NCBI RefSeq assembly: GCF_001908275.1 | Contig: NZ_CP018620.1 | Coordinates: forward strand, 1,488,001 to 1,552,000 | DNA from: Paenibacillus xylanexedens | Lineage (GTDB): Bacteria > Bacillota > Bacilli > Paenibacillales > Paenibacillaceae | Direction of reading: 5' to 3' | DNA length: 64,000 nucleotides | In this document: piece by piece, positions 51,900-61,983 of the stretch | How positions within the stretch are numbered: position 1 is the first letter of the stretch | How the letters are laid out: each line of letters begins with the position of its first letter | Made by a program: the position numbers and the translations under genes | The notes under the pieces: model-generated | Database searches by the model: none | Told to the model about the DNA's origin: nothing | What the model saw: only the letters and a program-made list of their open reading frames with translations

Positions 51900-52925
51900 T
51901 TATTCTCCATTATTCGTGTTTTGCACATCGTCACTGCTTGTTTTCGTTACATGACTCAGGAAAGTTGAGACACGGCGCAGATATTCCTTTGGATGCTCCC
52001 GGAAGATCAACTCATGATGCGCATCCTGGACAATCCATACATCCGAGTACGGATTGGTCTGGTTGGCGGCGAGTTGCTCCGCAATTGGATAAGGCGCCTT
52101 CTCGTCCTCTGTACCATGGATGAAGAAAATCGGGAACGGATAATCTTTCTTTTTCACTTCCTGGTATGGAATCTGTTGTAATCCGGTACCATTCAGAACA
52201 GGGAACAACAGTTTCATGATCTCCAGTGTAGGCTGACGCGGGAGATCGATCTGGTTGTGAATGTTGTGGTACAGCGTATCTGGCTCCAGCAGGAACGCAC
52301 TGTCCAGAATCATTGCATCCACTTCCTTCGTAATCAGTCCGGTTTGTAACGCTGTACCGGCACCCATCGAGAAGCCCCAGACAACCAGTTCCTGCGCACC
52401 ACGTTGCTTGGCGAACTGGATGGCACCCAGCAATTGCTGTGACTCAGCTTTGCCACCTGTGGCTACAGCTTTGTTCACTTGAGAAGCGAAGCCGTAATCG
52501 AACATCACCACGTTGAACCCAAGTTGATGGGCATAGTGTGCCAGGTCATACATGGGTACCCATGTTTCTTCACGATTAGCACCATAGCCGTGACTGAAAA
52601 TAATCGTTTTGCTTGCAGCATTGTCAGCAGGAATATACCATCCCTGCATCGTGCGGCTGCCATCTGCTGCCGGGAACGTGATGTCTTCATACTTCATGTT
52701 CTTGGCTTGCATCGGATTGGAGAAGACAGGCGCTACCGTTGGATTGGATAATACCCATGCGATATAACCATGCAGTGCAATAAAACAAAACAGTAGAAAA
52801 AATACAACGGAGAGCAGCAACGCTACGATAATATGTTTGAACCGAATCAGCCTCGGTGATAGGGAAGAGGGCAGATCGGACACTTTTGTTTGCAGCGGGG
52901 CTTCGCTCTGGGATGATTGATACAT
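51900..52925 (-). CDS. Membrane-anchored alpha/beta hydrolase
   Basis: A 341-residue protein. One N-terminal membrane helix lies at about 31-58 (IIVALLLSVVFFLLFCFIALHGY), followed by a hydrolase domain: oxyanion HGYGANREETW, nucleophile elbow WGFSMGAGTAL (Ser in GFSMG), Asp in FFIHGTEDEKAPYPIAEQL and catalytic His in DAHHELIFREHPKEYL. It resembles the BEM46/YqkD group; the substrate is unknown. AAAGGAGGGGC precedes the ATG. It is probably anchored with the catalytic part outside. Confidence 0.87.
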   Translation of the reverse strand: MYQSSQSEAPLQTKVSDLPSSLSPRLIRFKHIIVALLLSVVFFLLFCFIALHGYIAWVLSNPTVAPVFSNPMQAKNMKYEDITFPAADGSRTMQGWYIPADNAASKTIIFSHGYGANREETWVPMYDLAHYAHQLGFNVVMFDYGFASQVNKAVATGGKAESQQLLGAIQFAKQRGAQELVVWGFSMGAGTALQTGLITKEVDAMILDSAFLLEPDTLYHNIHNQIDLPRQPTLEIMKLLFPVLNGTGLQQIPYQEVKKKDYPFPIFFIHGTEDEKAPYPIAEQLAANQTNPYSDVWIVQDAHHELIFREHPKEYLRRVSTFLSHVTKTSSDDVQNTNNGE

Positions 52926-53285
52926 GAATGCCCCTCCTTTGAAGTTCAGTTGAAGATAACAACGACATGATAAGAGAATTGCGTCGATTTCAGAGCCTGT
53001 TTTCAGAGCGATATCTTAATGTAATATATCTTTATCGTATGTTCCAATATAGTCAAAGTCAATTGATTGAGGGCATTTGTTACGCAATTGTTATATAGTT
53101 CTTAAGATATATGGGTAACATTACCTTAGTGTGCAAATTACAGGGGATTAAGTCTTATAAAAAGGAAAAATTTACACGTTGGCCTATTTTGATTTTGGCT
53201 CTTTTTGGTTTACAGATGAGACCGTTTCTCATATAATTTATGTAACCAAGTTTCATGTGATGAAACATGAGGAGGGCATTATGCC
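52926..53285. other. Intergenic region between divergent hydrolase and iclR genes
   Basis: 360 bases, AT-rich (52990-53170). It holds the iclR promoter and palindrome near its right end. No gene or repeat was found in the remainder. Confidence 0.5.
53209..53266 (+). promoter_or_regulatory. iclR promoter and palindromic operator
   Basis: TTTACA (53209-53214), 17 bases, TATAAT (53232-53237). GTTTCAT-GTG-ATGAAAC (53250-53266) lies just after the expected transcription start, and a GAGGAGGG ribosome site follows. Autorepression is likely. Confidence 0.6.
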
Positions 53286-54029
53286 ATGGAAGATCGCAAG
53301 TTAACCGTCCGGGCTGTGGAACGGGCGCTGGATATATTATTATGTTTTACCACACGCAGTGATCTGGGACTCACCGAAATTGCCAGCCAGATCGGCCTGC
53401 ACAAAAGTACAGTGCACCGTTTGATGGCTACGCTGGAAGATCGAGGGTTCGTGATCCGCGATGCAGCAACAGAGAAGTACCGACTTGGCATCCGAATCTG
53501 GGAGCTGTCAGCTCATATGTCCCGTAGTGATGATCCCGCTATTCTGCTACTGCCTGCGATGGAGCGACTGAGAGATCGATTGGGGGAGACTGTGAGTCTG
53601 TACCTGCGTGATGGGAGTGAACGGATTCGGATTCAGGCTGTGCAAAGTGATCAGGCGATTCGCCGAGTCGCTCCAGTGGGTGTTAGACTCCCGCTGTCTG
53701 TGGGCGCTTCCAGCAAAGTCCTAATGGCGTTTGCCACGGACGAGGATCGTGAAGAACTGATGAACGGGCCGGAATGGCCGGTGTTTATTGATCCGGCGGT
53801 GTATTTGGCACAAATGATAGATATCCGGGATAACGGATATGCCACGAGTTATGAGGAACGTGAGCCGGGAGCTGCCGCGGTATCTGTACCGATTATGGAT
53901 CGCAGAGGCAATATCGCAGCTGCCCTCTCGGTCTCGGGACCTGTCAGTCGACTTTCGCAGGAGACATTGCATGAATACGCACCTGTGTTGAAGGATGCTG
54001 CTACGCAAATGGGGCTCATGTTATCCTGA
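53286..54029 (+). CDS. IclR family transcriptional regulator
   Basis: A 247-residue regulator. The N-terminal winged helix is TVRAVERALDILLCFTTRSDLGLTEIASQIGLHKSTVHRLMATLEDRGFV (in parts, about 7-56). The IclR effector domain spans about 75-245, with VGVRLPLSVGASSKVLMAF, GYATSYEEREPGAAAVSVPI and AALSVSGPVSRL. The effector is unknown. ATG 53286 is in frame, and ATG 53281 is not. No metabolic operon is adjacent, so targets other than itself cannot be named. Confidence 0.88.
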   Translation: MEDRKLTVRAVERALDILLCFTTRSDLGLTEIASQIGLHKSTVHRLMATLEDRGFVIRDAATEKYRLGIRIWELSAHMSRSDDPAILLLPAMERLRDRLGETVSLYLRDGSERIRIQAVQSDQAIRRVAPVGVRLPLSVGASSKVLMAFATDEDREELMNGPEWPVFIDPAVYLAQMIDIRDNGYATSYEEREPGAAAVSVPIMDRRGNIAAALSVSGPVSRLSQETLHEYAPVLKDAATQMGLMLS

Positions 54030-54152
54030 TGCTGAGGTAAGGTTTTTCTCCAATAGAGTTGATCATTTGGAATATAAAGGTTGTTTTTATGTTCCGGTTG
54101 CGCTACTCTGTTATGGACGGCCCAGCGGGGCCAGCTTCATTGAATATGAACG

Positions 54153-54170
54153 GCGGCTTATGTAAGCCGC
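54153..54170 (+). other. Perfect hairpin between iclR and the riboswitch
   Basis: GCGGCTTA-TG-TAAGCCGC with no T-tract. It may weakly terminate iclR or be part of the riboswitch leader. Confidence 0.4.
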
Positions 54171-54183
54171 AACTTGTTAACGT

Positions 54184-54277
54184 TACTGGGGGAGTCCGAA
54201 TTGTCCGGACTGAGACGGAATCGCATGAGATTCCGGACCCTTTGCACCTGATCTGGATCATACCAGCGTAGGGAAGT
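54184..54277 (+). ncRNA. TPP (thi-box) riboswitch
   Basis: It has the two conserved thi-box parts, CTGAGA (54210-54215) after a GGGGGAGTCC stem and ACCTGATCTGGATCATACC with CGTAGGGAAGT (54246-54277). These form the pyrimidine and pyrophosphate sensor helices. It lies upstream of thiC and reports thiamine pyrophosphate. Confidence 0.93.
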
Positions 54278-54370
54278 AATCGGCGATATGACCACAACCA
54301 CCACATGATGTGACCCTTGTAGGGCTCCGTTAAGGAGCTGCATAAAGGTGCATTATTGGTGATGGACATA

Positions 54371-54401
54371 AAAGTCGGTTCCTTCGGGGACCGGCTTTTT
54401 T
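54371..54401 (+). terminator. Riboswitch-controlled terminator
   Basis: A 12-bp stem of AAAGTCGGTTCC with GGGACCGGCTTT around a TTCG tetraloop, then TTTT. It is located 94 bases after the aptamer, the expected attenuation site. Confidence 0.8.
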
Positions 54402-54627
54402 ATATACAGGGAACGGGCGATATAGCGCGGATTTTATGGGCTTCTTTTTCGATAACCTGCGGAAGTGGGCTTGGATGAGGAGGGGAGTCTTATAGATCGA
54501 TGATCTGTGGTAGCCTCCGTCTGTTGTTAACTGTACATGAAAAGTGTCTCCCCTGGTCTGGTGTAGGATCGCTCTTTCTTCTCTGCAATGCGCATGATTT
54601 GGGACAGGTACGTAAGTGAGCTAATGA

Positions 54628-56493
<1,866 letters not shown>

Positions 56494-56588
56494 GGGAGCC
56501 AGGTGATGAAGGTTTTTTGAAGCTTTAAATTATAAATATTGATTAATGTTTGGACAAGGCCAAACCCGCTTCACCGTAACTTTTGGAT

Positions 56589-56732
56589 TCAATCCAACTT
56601 ACGCCAAATCTGAAATAGGATGCCTGCGATGACAAACAGCACGCCATCAGAAAGTTTAAGATTACTAGCATGTAGAAGTGCGGAAGAACCCATACCGACT
56701 AGGAACAAGATAAGAATATATAAAAATCGCAT
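56589..56732 (-). CDS. Small membrane protein, 47 residues
   Basis: A short frame on the minus strand from ATG 56732 to TGA 56589, preceded by AGAGAGGTG at normal distance. The product has two hydrophobic stretches, MRFLYILILFLVGMGSSALL and SDGVLFVIAGILFQIW, ending RKLD. The ribosome site and the two-helix pattern make it likely to be real. It lies behind a terminator on the same strand, so it needs its own promoter. The family is unknown. Confidence 0.55.
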   Translation of the reverse strand: MRFLYILILFLVGMGSSALLHASNLKLSDGVLFVIAGILFQIWRKLD

Positions 56733-56767
56733 TAATTTATTCACCTCTCTTGTTGAGTGAAATGTGT

Positions 56768-56800
56768 AAAAGAGAACGATTTTTATATCGTTCTCTTTTT
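56768..56800. terminator. Bidirectional terminator
   Basis: AAAAGAGAACGAT (56768-56780) / ATCGTTCTCTTTT (56787-56799), after the secreted orphan gene on the minus strand. Confidence 0.8.
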
Positions 56801-56855
56801 TGAATTTAACTTTATTCTACCTTATATTACATATACATATTTAACAAAGACTTCA

Positions 56856-57632
56856 TTAATAATTAAAATTTTTAAGTGTACCTCTGGAATCATTATCAGC
56901 AGAGCCTGAGAAGCTAACCTCTAGAGCTCCAAAACTCAATCCTACACTGCCCGTACCTTTAATGTGGTAGTAATTGGATTGTATTTGAGATAGACCACTT
57001 TGATTTCCTTGCTTTTTATGTTCTATTGTAAAGACGGCAGAGGCAACCTGTTCTGTTATAATAATGCCCCCTTTGAGATCAGCATTGAATCCAACACCAT
57101 TCTCACCAGTATATGAGAAATTACGTCCACTTCCTAAAGTTGTAAACGTAGAGTTTCCGCTATACTTGACTTTATCTTCATAATACCCAGAACCTGGCAC
57201 TGTTCTCCAAATTTCTTTATCAAAAGAAGCGCCATAAGCATCAGATAAGCGCCAAAAAGGCATTGATTTCCACTTTCCTGTTAATGCAACCATAAACCGC
57301 TCACGATTATTAACATTATCAGTTCGAACTATGGTTATATAATAGTCAAATTGATCATCCTTGATATTTCCGAGTGGTCCAACCTCTCCGTTGAATTCAG
57401 GTGCTGAGGCTTTTTCATGAGCCACTACTTCAATTGATCCATCTTCTTTCGAAAGACTTTTCTTAAACTCAGGGCTCCAGGATTCTATTACTTCATAAGG
57501 AATACCCTGCTTTAATAAAGTTATGTCCAATTTCACAGTTTTATTCTCTGCAGAAGCGAAAGCACTGGTAGGAATAAGTAATAGGCATAGACAGCAAACC
57601 AACAGTAACTTCGATAAACGCAATAATCTCAA
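56856..57632 (-). CDS. Secreted hypothetical protein
   Basis: A 258-residue protein with a clear signal peptide (about 1-27, LLLVCCLCLLLIPTSAFASAEN). The mature part is rich in Gly, Ser, Asn and aromatic residues and in predicted beta strands, e.g. YYITIVRTDNVNNRERFMVAL and SNYYHIKGTGSVGLSFGALEV. The end SFSGSADNDSRGTL looks like a beta-barrel or jelly-roll strand. No cysteines occur in the mature part. The start is TTG 57632 with GAGGGTGAGG 7 bases upstream. The gene and its flanks are more AT-rich than neighbours, hinting at transfer. Function unknown. Confidence 0.65.
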   Translation of the reverse strand: MRLLRLSKLLLVCCLCLLLIPTSAFASAENKTVKLDITLLKQGIPYEVIESWSPEFKKSLSKEDGSIEVVAHEKASAPEFNGEVGPLGNIKDDQFDYYITIVRTDNVNNRERFMVALTGKWKSMPFWRLSDAYGASFDKEIWRTVPGSGYYEDKVKYSGNSTFTTLGSGRNFSYTGENGVGFNADLKGGIIITEQVASAVFTIEHKKQGNQSGLSQIQSNYYHIKGTGSVGLSFGALEVSFSGSADNDSRGTLKNFNY

Positions 57633-57860
57633 TGTAAAACCTCACCCTCTGAGTAATTTGTTAAATTATAACAATATAAATTTATCATATAACCCTAGGT
57701 TTGTATACCTAAATTATGTATATTTAATTATTATTTTAAAAATTAGGATTAATATGTATTTATGTAAATAATAAATTAAACATACTTATACTTACTCTAC
57801 TAACTCTTAACTAGATCACAGGAGCACATCCAATTTGTATCAATTAATTGTTTGATGAAT

Positions 57861-58550
57861 CTACTGTCGAGCCAGGCCCAAATTCTTCTCCAAATACGCC
57901 GCAAGCAATGCCAGCGGGCTATGGATTGGAATACCGCGATCTACTGTAACCTGTGCAGCTGCGGGAGCCATAGACAGTTGGGCTGCCACTACCGTTTTAC
58001 CCGGATACTGCTCAGCAATCTGCTGTAAGCCTTCTCGTACCGCTTCGAGATACCCTTGCTGATCTCCACGCATAATCAACTCAAATGTCCAAGGGATGCA
58101 CACCGCTTCCGTCTGAGAGGTCTTGGCAACGTGTAGTTGCCCATTCTCATCCTCTTGTTGTAATGCCTGATTCAACCGTGCCATCGTTCCTTCAACGGTT
58201 GCCGGGTTGGTGAATGCGATTATGTAATCTCCTGGTACTCGCCGCATCTCCTGCAATAACGGATCATCTATGCCGATCACAGGCACAGGGACCTGTATGG
58301 CTTCCTGCTCCAATACTGTCGCAAACAGGGTACACGTAACCAGAATGGCATTGGCATGACACTCTGCGATCCATTGGAGCGTCTGGGCTACCTTCTCGTG
58401 AATAACGACCTCCGAAAAGTCAGCGTCATGTTTAAGACGGTCCAGACCTGGATCGACGTAATGGACCAATTCAACTTCATAAGGAGCAAGCGTTTCTTCA
58501 ATTAAGGCGATGTTGGAATAGTGAGCGTGAAAACAACCAATGGTGATCAT
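57861..58550 (-). CDS. Aspartate/glutamate racemase-like protein
   Basis: A 229-residue protein with two Rossmann-like halves. The N-terminal MITIGCFHAHYSNIALIEETL and the ILVTCTLFATVLEQEA segment place a Cys where Asp/Glu/hydantoin racemases have a catalytic cysteine. PVIGIDDPLLQEM follows. In the second half no clear partner Cys is seen (GKTVVAAQLSMAPAA), so racemase activity is doubtful. AAGGGGA lies about 9 bases before the ATG. It is transcribed alone. Confidence 0.65.
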   Translation of the reverse strand: MITIGCFHAHYSNIALIEETLAPYEVELVHYVDPGLDRLKHDADFSEVVIHEKVAQTLQWIAECHANAILVTCTLFATVLEQEAIQVPVPVIGIDDPLLQEMRRVPGDYIIAFTNPATVEGTMARLNQALQQEDENGQLHVAKTSQTEAVCIPWTFELIMRGDQQGYLEAVREGLQQIAEQYPGKTVVAAQLSMAPAAAQVTVDRGIPIHSPLALLAAYLEKNLGLARQ

Positions 58551-58659
58551 GTGTTAAGTCCCCTTTTACAGTTCGTATATGTCATGGATCTCTTAGATAT
58601 TTAAACCATTATAGAAACATGCCTGAGAACTGTACAGTCGTTTATGGCTCAACGCCAAT

Positions 58660-58693
58660 AACCGCCCTTCCGCCAAGCTGCGGAAAGACGGTT
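58660..58693 (-). other. Hairpin downstream of the 55-residue gene
   Basis: AACCGCCCTTCCGC pairs imperfectly with GCGGAAAGACGGTT. No T run follows on either strand, so it is not a standard terminator. Confidence 0.4.
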
Positions 58694-58728
58694 GATAACC
58701 GGATTCGAATAGGGTCCGGTGTCCATTT

Positions 58729-58896
58729 TTATCTAAGAGAAGGAGAAGCATTTTTCTTCGCCATTTTTTGCTGTAAAATTTCATGAAAGGATAGACCTTG
58801 AGTGTTCTCATTCTCCTTTTTAGGAGCAGTGGTCGCCGTGTTGCGCGGATATTGGTGATGGTACGGGATCATTTGCTGAATAGGCATGCGGATCAT
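58729..58896 (-). CDS. Small protein, 55 residues
   Basis: A frame on the minus strand from ATG 58896 to TAA 58729 with a perfect AAAGGAGG 7 bases upstream. The product begins MIRMPIQQMIPYHHQYPRN, continues with a polar middle and ends with LSFHEILQQKMAKKNAS. The last part resembles the FxxILQQ segment near the N-terminus of TIGR02530-type flagellar operon proteins, but it is too short for that family. It overlaps a longer reading frame in another phase (58593-58811) that has no ribosome site. Confidence 0.6.
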   Translation of the reverse strand: MIRMPIQQMIPYHHQYPRNTATTAPKKENENTQGLSFHEILQQKMAKKNASPSLR

Positions 58897-59360
58897 CTTG
58901 GTTCCTCCTTTGATGCATTTTTTTGAATTATGTATTTCGACTGGTTACCATGCCAGGTGCGCATATAGGTACATGTGACTTGTTAGACGAAATAGAAGAG
59001 TTTAAAGCGTAATTCCAATTGGATTGTAGTGATTTTACCCGGTTTTAAGGAGATGTAAACGTTTTTAGGGAAATTCAGGAGTAAAGGACCTGATTTGAAA
59101 GGTTTTGTGTGGGAGGATAGCAATGGTTGTTATGTGAATAGTCCCAATTTTAAGGAAGTCAATGGTACCCGCTTATGAGGCATATTGTCTGGTTAAATGA
59201 TGCAAATCATGCTAACTAACTTGGTACCATGGTCGGGTTGTTTAGGTGGTAATGTAGTTCCGGATATAACAAAAAACTGCCGAGCGAACTCGGCAGCTTG
59301 CGTGATATGAATAAGGATGCGAGGAAAATTTGATCTTGTCTGAGGTATACAGTGTTGTCT
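58897..59360 (-). other. Intergenic region with minus-strand terminator
   Basis: 464 bases. CTGCCGAG-TTCG-CTCGGCAG then TTTTTT on the minus strand (59270-59296) terminates the zinc-ribbon gene. The rest is AT-rich, with no gene that I can support. Confidence 0.6.
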
Positions 59361-60179
59361 CTATCTATTTTGACGAACAGCGATGTAGATATCTACTTGT
59401 ACACTTTCGGGATTCAGGCTGCGTTCATCATACAATTCAAAATCCCCGGTGAACGTACGATCGCTTTGTTTGTCCCATGCCCACACGGCTCCCCAAGCTT
59501 CGCCAACAACCTCTGCCATCGGTCCTTTTCTGGAAGTGAATACGGCGTAAGTTGCAGGAGGGAGTAAAATGTCGTCCAATCCTTCAGGCAATGATTCGTT
59601 CGGACTGACCTCATGCCCTACCAGTATGGTGTATTCTCCGGTTATCCCATCGGTGTAATCCGTGTAACAACCATAGCGAGCACTTTCAGGTGCAGGGAGG
59701 TGCTCTGAGGCAAAATAATTGTTCCAGAGTCCCTGAATACAACCTTTGCCACTGATTTCAATGGCGTTGGTTGTGCGGGCGGATACGCCGGCAATACGTT
59801 TTCCAGGGAGAGTGACATAACGAACGGGCTGGGCAGAGAACGAATGATCTGTTGTTACCTGATCAGGATTAGCGGAAACAGTAGGGTTTTCAGCCAGAGA
59901 TTCTGTATGTTGATTCGTTGTATTCGTGCGCCAACGTTTCAAAAAAGGAAGCTGGTTACGCAGCATCGAACGAGCGGATTCCTCATCCATGCCTTCGTCC
60001 TTCAGAATGGCAGTGCACATCTCCGTCATGCCTTCAAGTGACATACCGGGCTGCTCAAACTTGCCCTCTTTGTAACAATAGATACAGTACTCACGGGTTG
60101 TGCTTCCATCTGCTTCCGTTCCGAATTGGGCAGGGGTTGTGAGCGGCATGCCGCAGCTTTGACATACAGTGACGTTCAT
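59361..60179 (-). CDS. Zinc-ribbon / GyrI-like effector-binding protein
   Basis: A 272-residue two-domain protein. Residues about 1-85 contain a zinc ribbon (CQSCGMPL, then YCIYCYKEGKF; putative zf-ribbon_2). Residues 120-272 form a GyrI-like/AraC effector-binding domain (VRYVTLPGKRIAGVSARTTN, WNNYFASEHLP, YAVFTSRKGPMAEVVGEAW) of the type that binds hydrophobic drugs. ATG 60179 is chosen, with GAGGAGG upstream; the open frame extends further upstream without a ribosome site. It lies 73 bp behind the WYL regulator on the same strand, likely one operon. Confidence 0.82.
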   Translation of the reverse strand: MNVTVCQSCGMPLTTPAQFGTEADGSTTREYCIYCYKEGKFEQPGMSLEGMTEMCTAILKDEGMDEESARSMLRNQLPFLKRWRTNTTNQHTESLAENPTVSANPDQVTTDHSFSAQPVRYVTLPGKRIAGVSARTTNAIEISGKGCIQGLWNNYFASEHLPAPESARYGCYTDYTDGITGEYTILVGHEVSPNESLPEGLDDILLPPATYAVFTSRKGPMAEVVGEAWGAVWAWDKQSDRTFTGDFELYDERSLNPESVQVDIYIAVRQNR

Positions 60180-60252
60180 GATTAGTTCCTCCTCATATAT
60201 GTACAGATTGAATATATCTGAAGTATACGGGTAGGAACTGGACAGCTGTCTG

Positions 60253-61203
60253 TCAGGTTTGAGTCGGAGGTATATAATTTTGTACAATTTGCTCCGCGAT
60301 ACGGCAGATTTCATCCCGAATATGCTGAGGTTCCAATACTTCAACGTCCGCGCCGAAGCCCAGAATGAACCCATATAACCAGCCATCCTCGGGAAAAGCA
60401 ACCTGGCTAATATAATAACCAGTCCCATCAGGCATGACGTTCTCGATCCCAAACCATTCTTCCGCAATATGACGGACGCGAGCATGGAATTTCAAGGTTA
60501 ATCTAGCTTGATTGTCCGGACGGCTCCATTCCTGTTGCCAGGGTCTGTCCTGCGGGTTGATGACTTTACGCTCGAAGTGCTCATTAGCAAGCGTGACATC
60601 TTGCATGCGCACAAGCTTAAACATGCGAAATTGATTCCGCTCGTGACAAAAAGCATACAGGTACCAGGAATGTTTCTTGAGTACGATGGTATGAGGGTCG
60701 GCAGTTCGGTGAGTATGGATACCTTCCGCACTGCAGTAGGTGAAGGTTACGGGGCGTAATTGATCCATACCCTGTTCGATAAGTTCAAGCTTGATTTTCA
60801 GCGCTTCGGGATGCGTCCAAGTTGAGTAATCCACGATGAATCGATTGGTATTGGCCTGAAAATCGTCATTTTTGGATTCAGGTACGATACTGCTGAGTTT
60901 TTCGACCAGAAGCTCTCGCGCAGCATTAGCATGGGAAGTGGATACACTGCGCAGTGCAGTGACGATGGAAGCGAGGTCCTTGTCTGTTAATACGTTTCGA
61001 TCCAGCCGGTAGCCTTCAGCCAGGCCAATCCCGCCGCTTGCCCCCTGATACGTCACCACGGGGATGCCTGCTTGACCCAGTGTATCGATGTCCCGATAGA
61101 TGGTCCGGATCGATACTTCGAACATATCTGCCAAGTCTTTGGCTTGTACCCGTCCACGATTGATTAGCAACACTACGATGGCTAATAAACGCTCCAGTTT
61201 CAT
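60253..61203 (-). CDS. YafY family regulator (HTH + WYL domain)
   Basis: A 316-residue regulator. The N-terminal HTH_11 is MKLERLLAIVVLLINRGRVQAKDLADMFEVSIRTIYRDIDTLGQAGIPV (in parts, about 1-50). The WYL domain at about 145-225 contains SWYLYAFCHERNQFRMFKLVRM, and a WCX extension follows. WYL domains sense nucleic acids or small ligands. AAAGGAA precedes the ATG. It probably controls itself and the zinc-ribbon gene behind it. Confidence 0.88.
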   Translation of the reverse strand: MKLERLLAIVVLLINRGRVQAKDLADMFEVSIRTIYRDIDTLGQAGIPVVTYQGASGGIGLAEGYRLDRNVLTDKDLASIVTALRSVSTSHANAARELLVEKLSSIVPESKNDDFQANTNRFIVDYSTWTHPEALKIKLELIEQGMDQLRPVTFTYCSAEGIHTHRTADPHTIVLKKHSWYLYAFCHERNQFRMFKLVRMQDVTLANEHFERKVINPQDRPWQQEWSRPDNQARLTLKFHARVRHIAEEWFGIENVMPDGTGYYISQVAFPEDGWLYGFILGFGADVEVLEPQHIRDEICRIAEQIVQNYIPPTQT

Positions 61204-61287
61204 ATGTATGGATTCCTTTCATTGGTTTATCTGTTGGATTCAAATATGTTATATTGTTGAGCATCACACATAGGAGTGGAATAAGCA

Positions 61288-61983
61288 ATGAAGCGAATTA
61301 CGATTCTGATCGCAGACGATGAAGTTGAGATCGCTGATCTGGTTGCTTTACATTTACAAAAAGAAGGATATCACACCATCAAGGCTTTTGACGGGAAAGC
61401 GGCGGTTCAAGCTGTTCAGACCCAAGCGATAGATTTGGCGATTCTGGACATTATGATGCCTGGCATGGACGGGTATGAGGTGACCCGTAAAATTCGGGAG
61501 CAGCATCATTTGCCGATCATTTTCCTGAGTGCCAAAACATCAGATATGGACAAAATTACGGGACTCGTGATGGGTGCGGACGATTATATGACCAAACCGT
61601 TTAATCCGATGGAGCTTGTTGCCCGGGTTAACTCCCAGTTACGTCGTTCGCTGCAATTCAGCCAGTCTGCGCCTGTGCAGAGGTCCATTCTGGAGAAAGG
61701 TGGGCTCATCATCACGCCAGATCAACATCGCGTTACACTCTACGGCAAACCAGTGGAACTAACACCGAAGGAGTTTGACATTTTGTATCTGCTCGCGAGC
61801 CACCCCAAGCAGGTGTTCAGTGCAGAAAGCATTTTTGAACAGGTATGGGGAGAAGCCTATTACGAGAGTGGGAATACTGTGATGGTCCACATTCGGACCC
61901 TGCGCAAAAAGCTGGGGGAAGATGTGAACAAGAACAAGTTTATCAAAACCATCTGGGGTGTGGGGTACACGTTTAATGACTAA
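61288..61983 (+). CDS. OmpR-family response regulator (VanR-like)
   Basis: A 231-residue response regulator. The receiver domain has acidic pair DDE at about 9-11, the phosphorylated Asp in LAILDIMMPGMDGYEV and Lys in YMTKPFNPMELVARV. The winged-helix output domain spans about 130-230, with ELTPKEFDILYLLASHPKQVFS and HIRTLRKKLGE. The NPMELVARV and general N-terminus are VanR-like. AGGAGTGG precedes the ATG. The kinase gene overlaps its end by 8 bp, and vanY follows. Confidence 0.9.
   Translation: MKRITILIADDEVEIADLVALHLQKEGYHTIKAFDGKAAVQAVQTQAIDLAILDIMMPGMDGYEVTRKIREQHHLPIIFLSAKTSDMDKITGLVMGADDYMTKPFNPMELVARVNSQLRRSLQFSQSAPVQRSILEKGGLIITPDQHRVTLYGKPVELTPKEFDILYLLASHPKQVFSAESIFEQVWGEAYYESGNTVMVHIRTLRKKLGEDVNKNKFIKTIWGVGYTFND

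Noticed and set aside
58593..58811. 72-codon minus-strand frame
   Set aside because: It lacks a ribosome site and overlaps, in another phase, the 55-codon gene that has AAAGGAGG.
59361..60485. 374-residue version of the zinc-ribbon protein
   Set aside because: The extra 102 N-terminal residues overlap the WYL regulator gene end and have no ribosome site; ATG 60179 has GAGGAGG.
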